Shown here piece after piece: positions 55,254 through 64,000 of a stretch of DNA of 64,000 bases. Within the stretch, counting starts at the first letter, position 1, and every line of letters starts with the position of its first letter. The notes under the pieces are model-generated. The model saw only the letters and a program-made list of their open reading frames with translations. It was not told the origin of the DNA and did not search any database. A program made the position numbers and the translations under genes. The stretch covers positions 248,001 to 312,000 of the forward strand of contig JADJDJ010000002.1 of the NCBI GenBank assembly GCA_016702745.1, given 5' to 3'. This DNA is from Chitinophagaceae bacterium. Lineage in GTDB: Bacteria > Bacteroidota > Bacteroidia > Chitinophagales > Chitinophagaceae.

Positions 55254-56504
55254 ATGTTGCTCCGCCATGTTCCATTTCTGAAGACTGTGCTCCTGCACAG
55301 TGTGTCGGCTTTCGGCGGGCCGCAGGCGCATATTGGGATGATGATGAAGAATTTTGTACAGCAACATCCCTATATCACCAGGGAAGAACTGATGGAGTAC
55401 AATGCCTTTTGTCAGTTACTCCCCGGGGCTTCTTCCACACAAACTATTACATTAATCGGCTATAAAAGAGGCGGAGTACCATTGGCCGTGCTCACGCTGA
55501 TTGTATGGATTCTTCCTGCCAGTATTTTAATGGGCGGACTATCTTTTATATTACGTTATATAGATAACCGGCAACTCGGGACTGATATTTTTAAATTTCT
55601 GGCTCCAATGGCTGCAGGGTTTTTAGCTTATGCAGCTGTTGCCGCATTTCCGGGTGCGATCAAAAACCTGATCACCTGGATTATCCTGATTGCTGGAACG
55701 TTGATCACTTATTTTTTATTCGGCCAGCCCTGGGTAATTCCCTCCCTGATCCTGGTATCGGGTGTCGCCACCAATTTCAGCCGGAAAAGAATTCCGCAGC
55801 TGGAACAAAAACCAAGAAAGATCAAATGGTGGAATTTCTGGCTCTTCGGTATCATCTTTATAGCAGCAGGTATTTTCAGTGAAATTGCCCGGAAGGACAA
55901 CTGGCCGGAGCCCGTGCGTAAACCAGTGAACCTTTTTGAAAATACCTACCGGATGGGGAGTCTTGTATTCGGTGGCGGTCAGGTATTAATCCCGATGATG
56001 TATGAACAATGGAGTGTGAGGCCTGAAGAAGATAAGATCAAAGAAAGAAACCCCAAAGCAATTCAGATTGAAGAAAATGATATGTACACCGGAATGGGTA
56101 TTGTAAGAGCCATGCCGGGCCCTGTGTTTTCCATTGCTGCATTCACCGGAGGAATGGCACTAAAAGATATGGGCAAAGAGATGCAGGCATTGGGGTGCCT
56201 GATCGGGATGATTGCTATTTTTCTGCCAAGTGCCTTGCTGGTTTTATTTTTCTATCCGATCTGGCATAATATGAAAAAATATGCGGCGATCTATCGATCC
56301 ATAGAAGGAATCAATGCAGCGGTAGTAGGGATTATGATCGCCTCCACATTTTATATCATGAAGGATATTTCATTCAGTGATATGAAGACCATCAGCTTTG
56401 TCAATATAGGTGTCTTTGCCGGCACTTTTGTATTGCTGCAATTCTCGCGCTTGCCTCCACCCTTTATTGTACTAGGTTGTTTGCTGCTGGGCTATTTTCT
56501 CTGA
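55254..56504 (+). CDS. chrA: Chromate transporter ChrA-family protein
   Basis: About 416 residues from ATG at 55254 (MLLRHVPFLKTVLLHSVSAF). Long-chain CHR family with two homologous halves: half 1 has FGGPQAHIGMMMKNFVQQHP and LPGASSTQTITLIGYKRGG, half 2 has FGGGQVLIPMMYEQWS, YTGMGIVRAMPGPVFSIAAF and GTFVLLQFSRLPPPF. About ten membrane helices. It is predicted to export chromate; some members take sulfate or another anion. It ends 2 nt from the convergent nadD. An upstream ATG at 55182 would only add a non-conserved stretch across the intergenic region. Confidence 0.92.
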   Translation: MLLRHVPFLKTVLLHSVSAFGGPQAHIGMMMKNFVQQHPYITREELMEYNAFCQLLPGASSTQTITLIGYKRGGVPLAVLTLIVWILPASILMGGLSFILRYIDNRQLGTDIFKFLAPMAAGFLAYAAVAAFPGAIKNLITWIILIAGTLITYFLFGQPWVIPSLILVSGVATNFSRKRIPQLEQKPRKIKWWNFWLFGIIFIAAGIFSEIARKDNWPEPVRKPVNLFENTYRMGSLVFGGGQVLIPMMYEQWSVRPEEDKIKERNPKAIQIEENDMYTGMGIVRAMPGPVFSIAAFTGGMALKDMGKEMQALGCLIGMIAIFLPSALLVLFFYPIWHNMKKYAAIYRSIEGINAAVVGIMIASTFYIMKDISFSDMKTISFVNIGVFAGTFVLLQFSRLPPPFIVLGCLLLGYFL

Positions 56505-56506
56505 GA

Positions 56507-57079
56507 CTATTTTTTATAGTAAGCCCCTTTCTCTATTTCTTCCAGTACTTTTTCTGAAACCAGATAACGAATAGATTTTCCTTCGCGGATATTATTGCGG
56601 ATCGCTGTAGCAGAAATTTGTAAGAGTGGTGCATCCAGTAAAATCATTTTTGCACCGATATTATTAAGCGGTTCAAAACCCGGACGACGATAAACATATA
56701 TAGTATGATCACGGATGATCACTGCTGCATTTTTCCATTGCGGAAGATTCTGAAAACTATCACTGCCCATGATAATGGAGAATTCATGTTCAGGATGTTT
56801 TTCACGGAGATAAGCCAGCGTATTAACGGTATAAGAAGGTTTGGGTAAGGCAAATTCAATATCGGAAGCCCGCATGCGATTATCATCTTCAATCGCCACC
56901 CGCACCAGGTGCAGGCGATGAAATTCGTTCAGCAATCCTGATTCTTCTTTGAATGGATTCTGTGGCGAAACCACAAACCAGATTTTTTCAAGATCTGATT
57001 CATTCAACACATGACTGGCAATGATCAGGTGGCCGATATGAACGGGATTAAAGGAGCCGAAGTATAAACCGATTTTCAT
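56507..57079 (-). CDS. nadD: Nicotinate-nucleotide adenylyltransferase
   Basis: A 190-residue nucleotidyltransferase with the N-terminal signature GLYFGSFNPVHIGH (G-x-F-x-P-x-H-x-G-H), FSIIMGSDSFQNLPQW and the C-terminal ISATAIRNNIREGKSIRYLV motif. It makes deamido-NAD+ from nicotinate mononucleotide and ATP. It lies 15 nt after feoA on the same strand and is convergent with chrA. Confidence 0.95.
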   Translation of the reverse strand: MKIGLYFGSFNPVHIGHLIIASHVLNESDLEKIWFVVSPQNPFKEESGLLNEFHRLHLVRVAIEDDNRMRASDIEFALPKPSYTVNTLAYLREKHPEHEFSIIMGSDSFQNLPQWKNAAVIIRDHTIYVYRRPGFEPLNNIGAKMILLDAPLLQISATAIRNNIREGKSIRYLVSEKVLEEIEKGAYYKK

Positions 57080-57094
57080 CTAAAATATTGATAA

Positions 57095-57325
57095 TCAATT
57101 ATTTATCTCGACAAGTATGTACTCTGCCTCATTGAGCCGAAGGCTTAAATGATAGCCGGATACACTTACTGAGACCGGATCACCCATCGGGGCAATCTGC
57201 TCCATCAGGATCCTTTCTCCTGGCACACAACCCATTTCCATCAGTTTCAGGAAGATTTCATTGTTATTGAATTCCTTGATGATTCCTTCCTGTCCTGGCT
57301 TTAATTCTGATAATCGGATGATCAT
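57095..57325 (-). CDS. feoA: FeoA-domain iron transport protein
   Basis: A 76-residue SH3-like protein from ATG at 57323-57325 (MIIRLSELKPGQEGIIKEF), with LMEMGCVPGERILMEQIAPM and the final EAEYILVEI, the usual FeoA order. FeoA assists FeoB in ferrous iron uptake. Upstream in-frame ATGs are less likely because a perfect -7 element sits between them and this start. It is followed by nadD and not by feoB, which is 18 kb away. Confidence 0.9.
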   Translation of the reverse strand: MIIRLSELKPGQEGIIKEFNNNEIFLKLMEMGCVPGERILMEQIAPMGDPVSVSVSGYHLSLRLNEAEYILVEINN

Positions 57326-57340
57326 TTTATTGAATTGGTA

Positions 57341-57348
57341 CAAAGCTA
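57341..57348 (-). promoter_or_regulatory. Candidate -7 promoter element of feoA
   Basis: On the minus strand it reads TAGCTTTG, a perfect TAnnTTTG. The predicted start point is about 10 nt from the feoA ATG. Confidence 0.4.
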
Positions 57349-57386
57349 ACCTTGCTGATTTACATTTATTTGCGAATTTTGAAATA

Positions 57387-57833
57387 ATGACATCTACTCC
57401 TGGCATCCGCTTCTTTTTCCCCCGTCAAACCAGCCTGACCAACCGGGGTCCGTTAAAAAGCTTTATCCAAAAGCTGATCCGCAAGGAAGGGAAAAAGCTG
57501 AGCGGTCTAAATTATGTGTTTTGCTCCGACAAGGAACTGCTCAAAATCAACCAGGACTTTCTGCAGCATGATTATTATACCGATATCATCACATTCGGAT
57601 ACTCAGGACCAGATGATCCCATCCAGGGAGAAATTTATATCAGTGTGGACCGGGTAAGGGATAATGCCCGGCAACTGGGGGTGTCCTTTAAAAAGGAACT
57701 ACATCGGGTTATTTTCCATGGGGTGCTTCATTTATGCGGGTATTTGGATAACAAACCTGCTCTCAAACAAAAAATGAGAGAACTGGAGGATTTCTTTCTT
57801 TCTCAATATTTTAGAAACCCCGATTTCACGTGA
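57387..57833 (+). CDS. ybeY: Endoribonuclease YbeY
   Basis: A 148-residue YbeY from ATG at 57387. The C-terminal zinc motif HGVLHLCGYLDNKPA (H-x3-H-x-x-G-Y/H-x-D-x) is present, with GEIYISVDRVRDNARQLGVS before it. A longer reading with an ATG at 57261 overlaps feoA and adds no family sequence. YbeY matures 16S rRNA 3' ends and checks ribosomes. The stop TGA (57831-57833) falls inside the parS-like palindrome, and mnmG follows 94 nt downstream. Confidence 0.93.
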   Translation: MTSTPGIRFFFPRQTSLTNRGPLKSFIQKLIRKEGKKLSGLNYVFCSDKELLKINQDFLQHDYYTDIITFGYSGPDDPIQGEIYISVDRVRDNARQLGVSFKKELHRVIFHGVLHLCGYLDNKPALKQKMRELEDFFLSQYFRNPDFT

Positions 57834-57869
57834 AACGGTTTCACCCTGAAACATTTTCACGTGAAATCG
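57821..57869. promoter_or_regulatory. Nested palindrome with two TTTCACGTGAAA cores, parS-like
   Basis: CGATTTCACGTGAAA (57821-57835) and its exact reverse complement TTTCACGTGAAATCG (57855-57869) flank GTTTCACCCTGAAAC (57838-57852), itself a near palindrome. The three centres lie at about 57829.5, 57845 and 57860.5, so they are evenly spaced by 15.5 bp. TTTCACGTGAAA is the core of the widely conserved ParB-binding site TGTTTCACGTGAAACA; the outer positions differ here. The element spans the ybeY stop and lies about 60 bp before the mnmG ATG. Centromere site, mnmG regulator and hairpin are all possible. Confidence 0.55.
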
Positions 57870-57913
57870 ACTTAGACTGTGTTTGTTTTTTCTCTTCTAA
57901 GATTTCCGCGATG

Positions 57914-57921
57914 TACCTTTG
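57914..57921 (+). promoter_or_regulatory. Candidate -7 promoter element of mnmG
   Basis: TACCTTTG is a perfect TAnnTTTG and ends 6 nt before the ATG at 57928. The predicted start point would make the message leaderless or nearly so. Confidence 0.45.
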
Positions 57922-57927
57922 CCGCCC

Positions 57928-59791
57928 ATGTTTCCCGAATACGATGTAATAGTGGTTGGTGCCGGTCATGCCGGTTGTGAAGCGGCGGCTGCTGCTGCAA
58001 ATCTTGGTTCCCGCACCTTGCTGGTGACCATGAATATGCAGACCATTGCCCAAATGAGTTGTAATCCAGCCATGGGGGGTATTGCCAAAGGGCCAGATCG
58101 TACGGGAAATAGACGCAATGGGGGGTTATTCGGGAATCGTAACAGATCTCTCTACCATACAGTTCCGGATGCTAAACCGGAGCAAGGGCCCGGCCATGTG
58201 GAGTCCCCGGGCACAAAACGACCGGATGCTTTTTCACCTGAAGTGGAGAGAGATGCTGGAGAATACAGACCGGCTGGATTTTTACCAGGACATGGTCAAT
58301 GGATTATTGATTAAAGACGGGCGTTGCACGGGAGTAATCACCGGACTTGGACATGAAATCAGGGCCAAAGCTGTGGTATTGACCAATGGAACCTTCCTGA
58401 ACGGGATTGTACATATTGGAGAGAAAAATTTTGGCGGAGGAAGAATGGCAGAGAAAGCAGCCACTGGTATAACGGAACAGTTGGTATCACTGGGCTTTCA
58501 AAGTGATCGCCTGAAAACCGGAACACCTCCCCGTATTGACGGAAGAAGTCTGGACTATTCCAAAATGGAAGAACAACCCGGTGATGATGAAGTAGTGGGC
58601 TTTTCATTTACTGATACACCCCGAATTAAAGAACAAAGAAGCTGCTGGATCACTTATACCAACCAGGCCGTTCATGATATATTAAAAACCGGCTTTGATC
58701 GGAGTCCGATGTTTGCGGGACGGATTGACGGAGTGGGACCACGCTATTGTCCCAGTATCGAAGACAAGATCAATCGCTTTGCAGAAAGAGACAGACACCA
58801 GCTCTTTATTGAACCCGAAGGATGGAATACAGTTGAAATATATCTCAATGGATTTTCCACTTCCCTGCCGGAAGAAGTACAATACGAAGCTCTTCGTACA
58901 ATACCGGGTTTGGAAAATGTAAAGATGTTTCGCCCTGGTTATGCTATTGAATATGATTTCTTCCCTCCCACGCAACTGGATTATACATTGGAGACGAAGC
59001 TGATCAGCCATCTCTATTTCGCGGGACAAATCAATGGTACAACCGGATATGAAGAGGCAGCCTGTCAGGGTTTAATGGCAGGGATCAATGCGCATCTTAA
59101 AGTAAAAGAAGAAGCTCCATTTATCTTAAAAAGAAGTGAAGCCTATATTGGAGTTTTAATAGATGATCTGATCAGCAAAGGAACCAAAGAACCCTATCGC
59201 ATGTTTACCTCCAGGGCTGAATTCAGAACCTTGCTGAGACAGGATAATGCCGATCTGCGATTAACGGGTCTTAGTCATGAGATAGGACTTGCCTCCAATG
59301 AAAGAATGGATAAAGTCAATCAGAAAATAGCAGGGATTGATGCGATTAAAAAAATACTCCACGATATTTCAGTAGAGCCAAATGAAATCAATAATTGGTT
59401 CGATACAATCTCCTCTTCACGTATAACTGAAAAGCAGAAGGCTGAAAAAATACTCCTTCGTCCCATGGTGGAATTAGATGAATTGGCAAATACCCTTCCC
59501 CGTTTAAAAGAGACACTTCAACCTTATAATAAAGAAACCATTGAGCAGGCAGCGATTCAGATCAAGTATGATGTCTATATAGAAAAAGAAAGAGAATTAG
59601 TGTCCAGGATGTCACAACTGGAAGACCTTGAAATACCTGAAACCTTTGATTATAAAAGAATTGCCTCTTTAGGAAATGAAGCCAGAGAGAAACTCAGCAA
59701 AGGAAAACCCCGTACACTGGGACAGGCGAGTCGGATATCAGGAATCAATCCCAGTGATATACAGATATTGATGGTGTTTATGGGGCGATAA
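57928..59791 (+). CDS. mnmG: tRNA uridine-5-carboxymethylaminomethyl modification enzyme MnmG, frame broken near 58091
   Basis: From ATG at 57928 the protein begins MFPEYDVIVVGAGHAGCEAA with the FAD-binding GxGxxG, and the first frame continues to CNPAMGGIAKG, then goes out of register. Removing one G from the GGG run at 58090-58092 gives GGIAKGQIVREIDAMGGYSG, the family text, and the next frame runs to 59791 with PRYCPSIEDKI, FTSRAEFRTLLRQDNADLRL and ASRISGINPSDIQILMVF. Restored length about 620, normal for GidA/MnmG. With MnmE it installs the C5 side chain on wobble U34. The gene is strongly conserved in bacteria, so this break is best read as an error. Confidence 0.93.
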
Positions 59792-59842
59792 TATTAAAGC
59801 AGCAATATATTTTACGTAAATTGATCTAATCAAATCTAACCC

Positions 59843-62800
59843 ATGCGCTACCTAAATATGAAGAAGGGTACTATATTCCTTTTTATCATTTGCCTGGTGG
59901 CCTCTGGGACTGCAGCACAGATGCGGCAGGTGTATCTTGACCAGGTATCCACGAACAATCATATACAAAAAATCAGTTTCAATTCCCCCTCTTCTGGTTT
60001 TGTTGCCTCAACCGATAATGCAGAAGACTTTGTTGGCTTTAGCACAGATTCAGGCCATACCATTATCAAACGTTATATCACCCTTGCCAATGTAAATTTT
60101 AACGGATATCCGGTCAATCTGACCTTTGGTTTTTCCATCAGCGGGGTAAAGGCCTTTAACCAGGATACAATTTTAGCTTATGGTGATTATGGATTTGTTC
60201 CTTCCATCCTGTATTCAACGAACGGAGGACTCTCTTATATTCTCTTATTTCATTCCTCGCCCGGAAACGGACAATTCACCTATGTCAATGACATGGTATT
60301 TCCGCAAAACAACAATATAGGATATGCCGTAGATGGTTACCGAATACTTAAAACAGTTGACAGAGGTATCAACTGGACCCCTGTAAGCTATGACCCGTTG
60401 GCACCCTATGATGCAATAGATGCAATTGACAACAATAATCTTTTTGTCTATTCTGCCTATAAATACGGCAGTTTTACCGGCAAACTTTTAAAAACCAACA
60501 ATGGAGGAACAAGCTGGTTAACAATTCCAATTCCAGACCCCCATATCCATTCTGCCGATTTTATCAGCCCTTTAAAAGGATGGTTGAATCTGTATCAGAA
60601 TGTTGACAGTATGGTTGTTTATTATACAGCAAATGGGGGAACCAGCTGGACTAAAAAGAACAGTGGAACGGTTACACCAGCGCTTTTTGATAAAATGCAG
60701 TTTGTAAATGATAGTACAGGGTATGCCATTTCTGGCCTCTACACCACATTTAAAACAACGGATTCCGCAAAAGTTTGGGAACCATTACCACGCGATAATA
60801 ACTACAGCTATCTGGGTTTTGGCCATAATGACATTCAGGTCTTAAATGAAAATCAGCTTTGGTCCGGGGGTGCCAGGGATCTGCTGGAACTAAGCACCAA
60901 TGGTGGAGGAACCAGGATTCCACGCGCATTTTTTAAAATTGATACGGCCGGAGTGTTTAACACCGGAAATGTAAACCTGGTCAATTATTCCAGAAAAGTA
61001 TATTCCTACCAATGGTTTGTAAATAATACCCTGATTGGCACCAGTTATAATATCAATTATACCCATGTGTTGTCCAGTCAACGGGATACCATTCAACTGG
61101 TTGTATCCAATGGAATCTCCACAGATACCCTTGTACAATACCAGCAATTTGTAGTACCTAATTTACCGGTGATTGGTTCTTTCACTCCGCAAACCGGAAG
61201 TACAGGCACTTTGGTCACCATCAGTGGCACTTCCTTAACAAGTGTAACCAGTGTGAGTTTCGGGGGTACCGCAGCTGCATCTTTTACCATTTTAAATGAT
61301 ACAACCATTACTGCAATCGTAGCCAATGGAAGTACCGGTAATGTATCTGTAGCAGATATTCACGGCAGTTATTCAAAACCTGGCTTCACGTATTTCCCGC
61401 CACCCGTTTCAGCTCCTCCCGTCATATCCTCTTTTACACCTTTACAGGGACCCGCTGGAACAAGTGTGACCATCACAGGCACAAACTTTGCCAGTACCGT
61501 CAATAATAATATTGTAATGTTTGGTGCCACCAGGGCCAACATCAGCTCGGCAAGCAGCACACAAATTATATGTCAGGCACCGGCTGCCAGTACCTATGGC
61601 CCCATAACAGTTCAAAATCTATTGAACGGATTATCCGGAACCAGCAACAAACCATTTATTCTGACATTTGCCGACAGCTCAAATTTCACATCCAATTCCT
61701 TCATCAATGAGTTTACGATGGACTTTGGTTTCGGAATTTATCCCAAATATATTACCGGTCGCGACCTGGATATGGATGGAAAGCCGGAATTAATATTAAC
61801 CAAATCTTCCAATGGCGATTCATTGCTGGTATATAAAAACAATTCTCTGCCAAACAGTATTTCTTTTGGCCAGGGGCAATCGCTTGGTGCAGTAGGGACT
61901 TTGAGTGCAGCCCGTTTTTCAACCGATGATTTAGACGGGGATGGACTTCCGGATATAGTGGCTGCTACCAATTTTTTTAATGTATTTGTGTACCGTAATA
62001 ATAGCAATCCGGGTACCATTCAGTTTCAACCTAAACTCATTGTACAATCCGGTGTGGGAAGTCAGGATATCAGCATAACAGACCTGGATAATGATGGCCG
62101 TCCAGACCTTGCGGTGGCTTGCTTTAATCAATCGACATTGAGTATTATCAGAAATACTTCATCACCCGGGCATATTTCTTTTGCCGCTAAAACCGACATA
62201 GCAGCCCCATCTCCTGCTGTGATTTGCAGTGCGGGAGATCTTGACGGAGACGGCAAAAAAGATATTGTTACCCAGAATTATATCAATGCTTCCAGCAGTT
62301 CTCTTTCTGTATTTCGAAATCTCAGCGTACCGGGAACGATTCAATTTGCCGCCCGTTTTGATATTGCAGTTGCCAATTCTGCCCTGAACGGGAAAGCCGT
62401 TCATATTGCAGATATGGATTTAGATGGAAAGCCGGATCTAGTAGTAGTAACTGATAATAATTATCAAATATTTCTTAATACCAGTACCACGGGATCGATC
62501 AGTTTTGCCGCACCTGTAATAACAAATGTAACTGGTTTTGTATATGGTGGATTTATCGGCCATCTCAGCGGTGACCGAAAACCCGATCTGATGTATGGAA
62601 GAAATTCATTCCGGTATTTTACCATTGTAAAAAATAATTCAAGTCCTGGAACCCTGAACCTCGATCCACCTGTAGACATAGAAGCCAATTACCCCAATAA
62701 TATATTCAGCTATTATGGCAATTCAATTGATTTTACACAGGATGGTAAGCCTGATATCATTGTAAGTGGAACCAATGACAGTAAAATTTCTATATATAAA

Positions 62801-64000
62801 AACAGTATCGGCTCTCCGGTACTTTTCGGAACAAATATATGTTCAGGCACTACAAGGTCGAGAACCAGCGATGCGCCAGGTGCTGTTTACAGCTGGCAGG
62901 AAAATAGCGGGACCGGTTTTGTGGCCATAACCGACAATGGAAATCTCTCCGGTACACAAACTGCTACGCTTACTATCACCAATATCCCCCTCAGCTGGCA
63001 TGGCCGTTTGTATCGTTGTCTTGTAGATGGGGTAAATTACAGCAGCCAGTTCCTGCTGCAAGTAAATACTTCCGCAACCCCGGTTGTATCCATCTCTACA
63101 CCTACTACAACTGTATGTTCCGGATCGCTTGTGACATTTACAGCTACTGCTACCAATACCAGTCCGCTAACAAGTTATACCTGGCAGGTTAATGGTGTGA
63201 ATACAGGACAGGATTCTCCTGTCTTTACTACCAACGGTCTTACCAATGGAAGTCAGGTAAGGGTTATTCTCTTCAACCCCTGTTCAAACCCGAATTCTAC
63301 TATCAGCAATTTTATCACCATGACGGTACAAGGTGGTAATCCTTCGGTATCGATTAGCAGTTCTGCTAACCCGGTATGTCCCGGCAGCAACACTACTTTC
63401 ACCGCAACAGCAGTGAATGGTGGTGCTACACCTTTTATCAATGGAAGTTGAATGGTGTGAATACAGGCTCGAACAGTAATACCTTTGCCAGTTCAAATCT
63501 CAACAATAATGATCAGGTGCAGGTGGTGATGACGGCTACTGCTACCTCTTGTGGCACCTATCCACCGGTGAACAGCAATACCATTATCGTTTCGGTCTTG
63601 ACTCCCGTAACACCTTCGGTCTCCATAGTGGCCAATCCCAATCCGTTCTGCCAGGGAGGCAGCACGATCATTACTGCTACACCGGTAAATGGGGGCGCAG
63701 GAGCTTCCTATCAATGGCAGCGAAACGGTGTAAACTTCGGACCCAATACCGCTGTACTATCAACAGGCTTCTTAAGCAATGGCGACCTGATAAAAGTTAT
63801 AATGACGAGCAATGCAACCTGCGCATCGCCTGTTACAGCTACCAGTAATACAATAACGATAAATATTACATCCAATGTAATCCCCGACATTAGTATCAGT
63901 GGAAATACCACTGTTATCAGTGGACAAGCAACCATTATCAGCAGTACAACTGTAAATCCGGGTGCCGGCCCGCTTTACCAGTGGCAGGACAGTACAAATA
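59843..64000 (+). CDS. Giant exported protein with BNR/Ycf48-like, IPT/TIG, FG-GAP and Ig-like repeats, partial; frame broken near 63434
   Basis: Starts MRYLNMKKGTIFLFIICLVA (signal peptide ending at AAQ; ATG at 59858 is an alternative). Order: photosystem-assembly or BNR-like repeats (LKTNNGGTSW, YTANGGTSWTKKNSG), a PKD-like domain, two IPT/TIG domains (VIGSFTPQTGSTGTLVTISG, ISSFTPLQGPAGTSVTITG), FG-GAP/VCBS repeats with DLDGDGLPDIV and DLDNDGRPDLAV, then Ig-like repeats with YTWQVNGVNTG and YSWQENSGTG. The frame hits a stop after GGATPFINGS; adding one T to 63433-63436 gives PFYQWKLNGVNTGSNSN, and the frame stays open to the right edge with further Ig-like copies. A secretion tag (type IX) would lie outside. 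Probably an outer-surface adhesin or lectin-like protein. Confidence 0.85.

Noticed and set aside
57095..57406. Longer FeoA reading starting at 57406
   Set aside because: The 27 extra residues are not family-like, overlap ybeY's 5' region and lie upstream of the predicted feoA promoter.
1..64000. Prophage, insertion sequence or integrative element
   Set aside because: No integrase, transposase, phage structural gene or flanking target duplication was recognised.

Overview
The window looks like a chromosomal segment of a Bacteroidota bacterium, most likely a Chitinophagaceae-type organism. Pointers are the gene repertoire (an IPExxxVDY-like protein, Rho with a long Ala/Pro/Lys-rich insert, secreted TPR-CHAT proteins, a giant FG-GAP/IPT/Ig-like secreted protein), the repeated appearance of the Bacteroidota -7 promoter element TAnnTTTG, frequent ATGA gene overlaps and short degenerate 7/8-bp intergenic repeats. 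The genus is not determinable by eye. No tRNA, rRNA, CRISPR array, insertion sequence or prophage gene was seen.

Layout. 1-3.9 kb (minus): a radical-SAM cluster with two B12-binding-type radical SAM proteins, one SPASM radical SAM protein and a methyltransferase, faced by a plus-strand methyltransferase, amidohydrolase and glycosyltransferase. 5.8-15.8 kb: a surface or exopolysaccharide locus of alternating strand with five glycosyltransferases, a Wzz-like protein, an O-antigen ligase-like protein, a flippase and a second polymerase-like membrane protein. 15.8-17.3 kb: a lone ExbD and a UspA protein. 17.3-23.9 kb: two adjacent exported TPR-CHAT proteins. 23.9-28.9 kb: asnS, a choice-of-anchor-I lipoprotein and rho. 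28.9-29.8 kb: a repeat field with seven GCCCCAGCGGGGC palindromes. 29.8-33.9 kb: a selenium locus (mnmH, selD) around a secreted repeat protein. 33.9-39.8 kb: ctlX-like hydrolase, pterin carbinolamine dehydratase, IPExxxVDY protein, M28 peptidase, feoB. 39.9-41.7 kb: an unknown exported protein built on a recurring DG-x3-EG hairpin motif. 42.1-52.6 kb: a divergent AraC regulator and a tight seven-gene glycoside-use operon (PhyH dioxygenase, TIM-barrel isomerase, SLC45-like MFS transporter, esterase, two GH13 enzymes, GH92) without SusC/SusD. 52.6-57.8 kb: class A beta-lactamase-like protein, M20 amidohydrolase, ChrA, NadD, FeoA, YbeY. 57.8-64 kb: a parS-like nested palindrome, mnmG and the start of a giant exported protein cut by the right edge.

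Many reading frames are broken by single-base indels that almost always fall in a short homopolymer (near 2710, 7675, 11414, 19519, 21127, 41181, 41515, 44645, 48566, 51061, 58091 and 63434). Restoring one base at each site rejoins recognisable protein families, including the housekeeping gene mnmG. Residual sequencing or assembly error is therefore the most economical explanation, and the genes are annotated at their reconstructed full length.

Functionally, the first quarter of the window makes and exports a glycan. The selenium genes plus mnmG point to elaborate wobble-uridine modification of tRNA. The AraC-PhyH-GH operon imports and hydrolyses an alpha-glucan or glycoside. The TPR-CHAT pair is the least understood conserved module.
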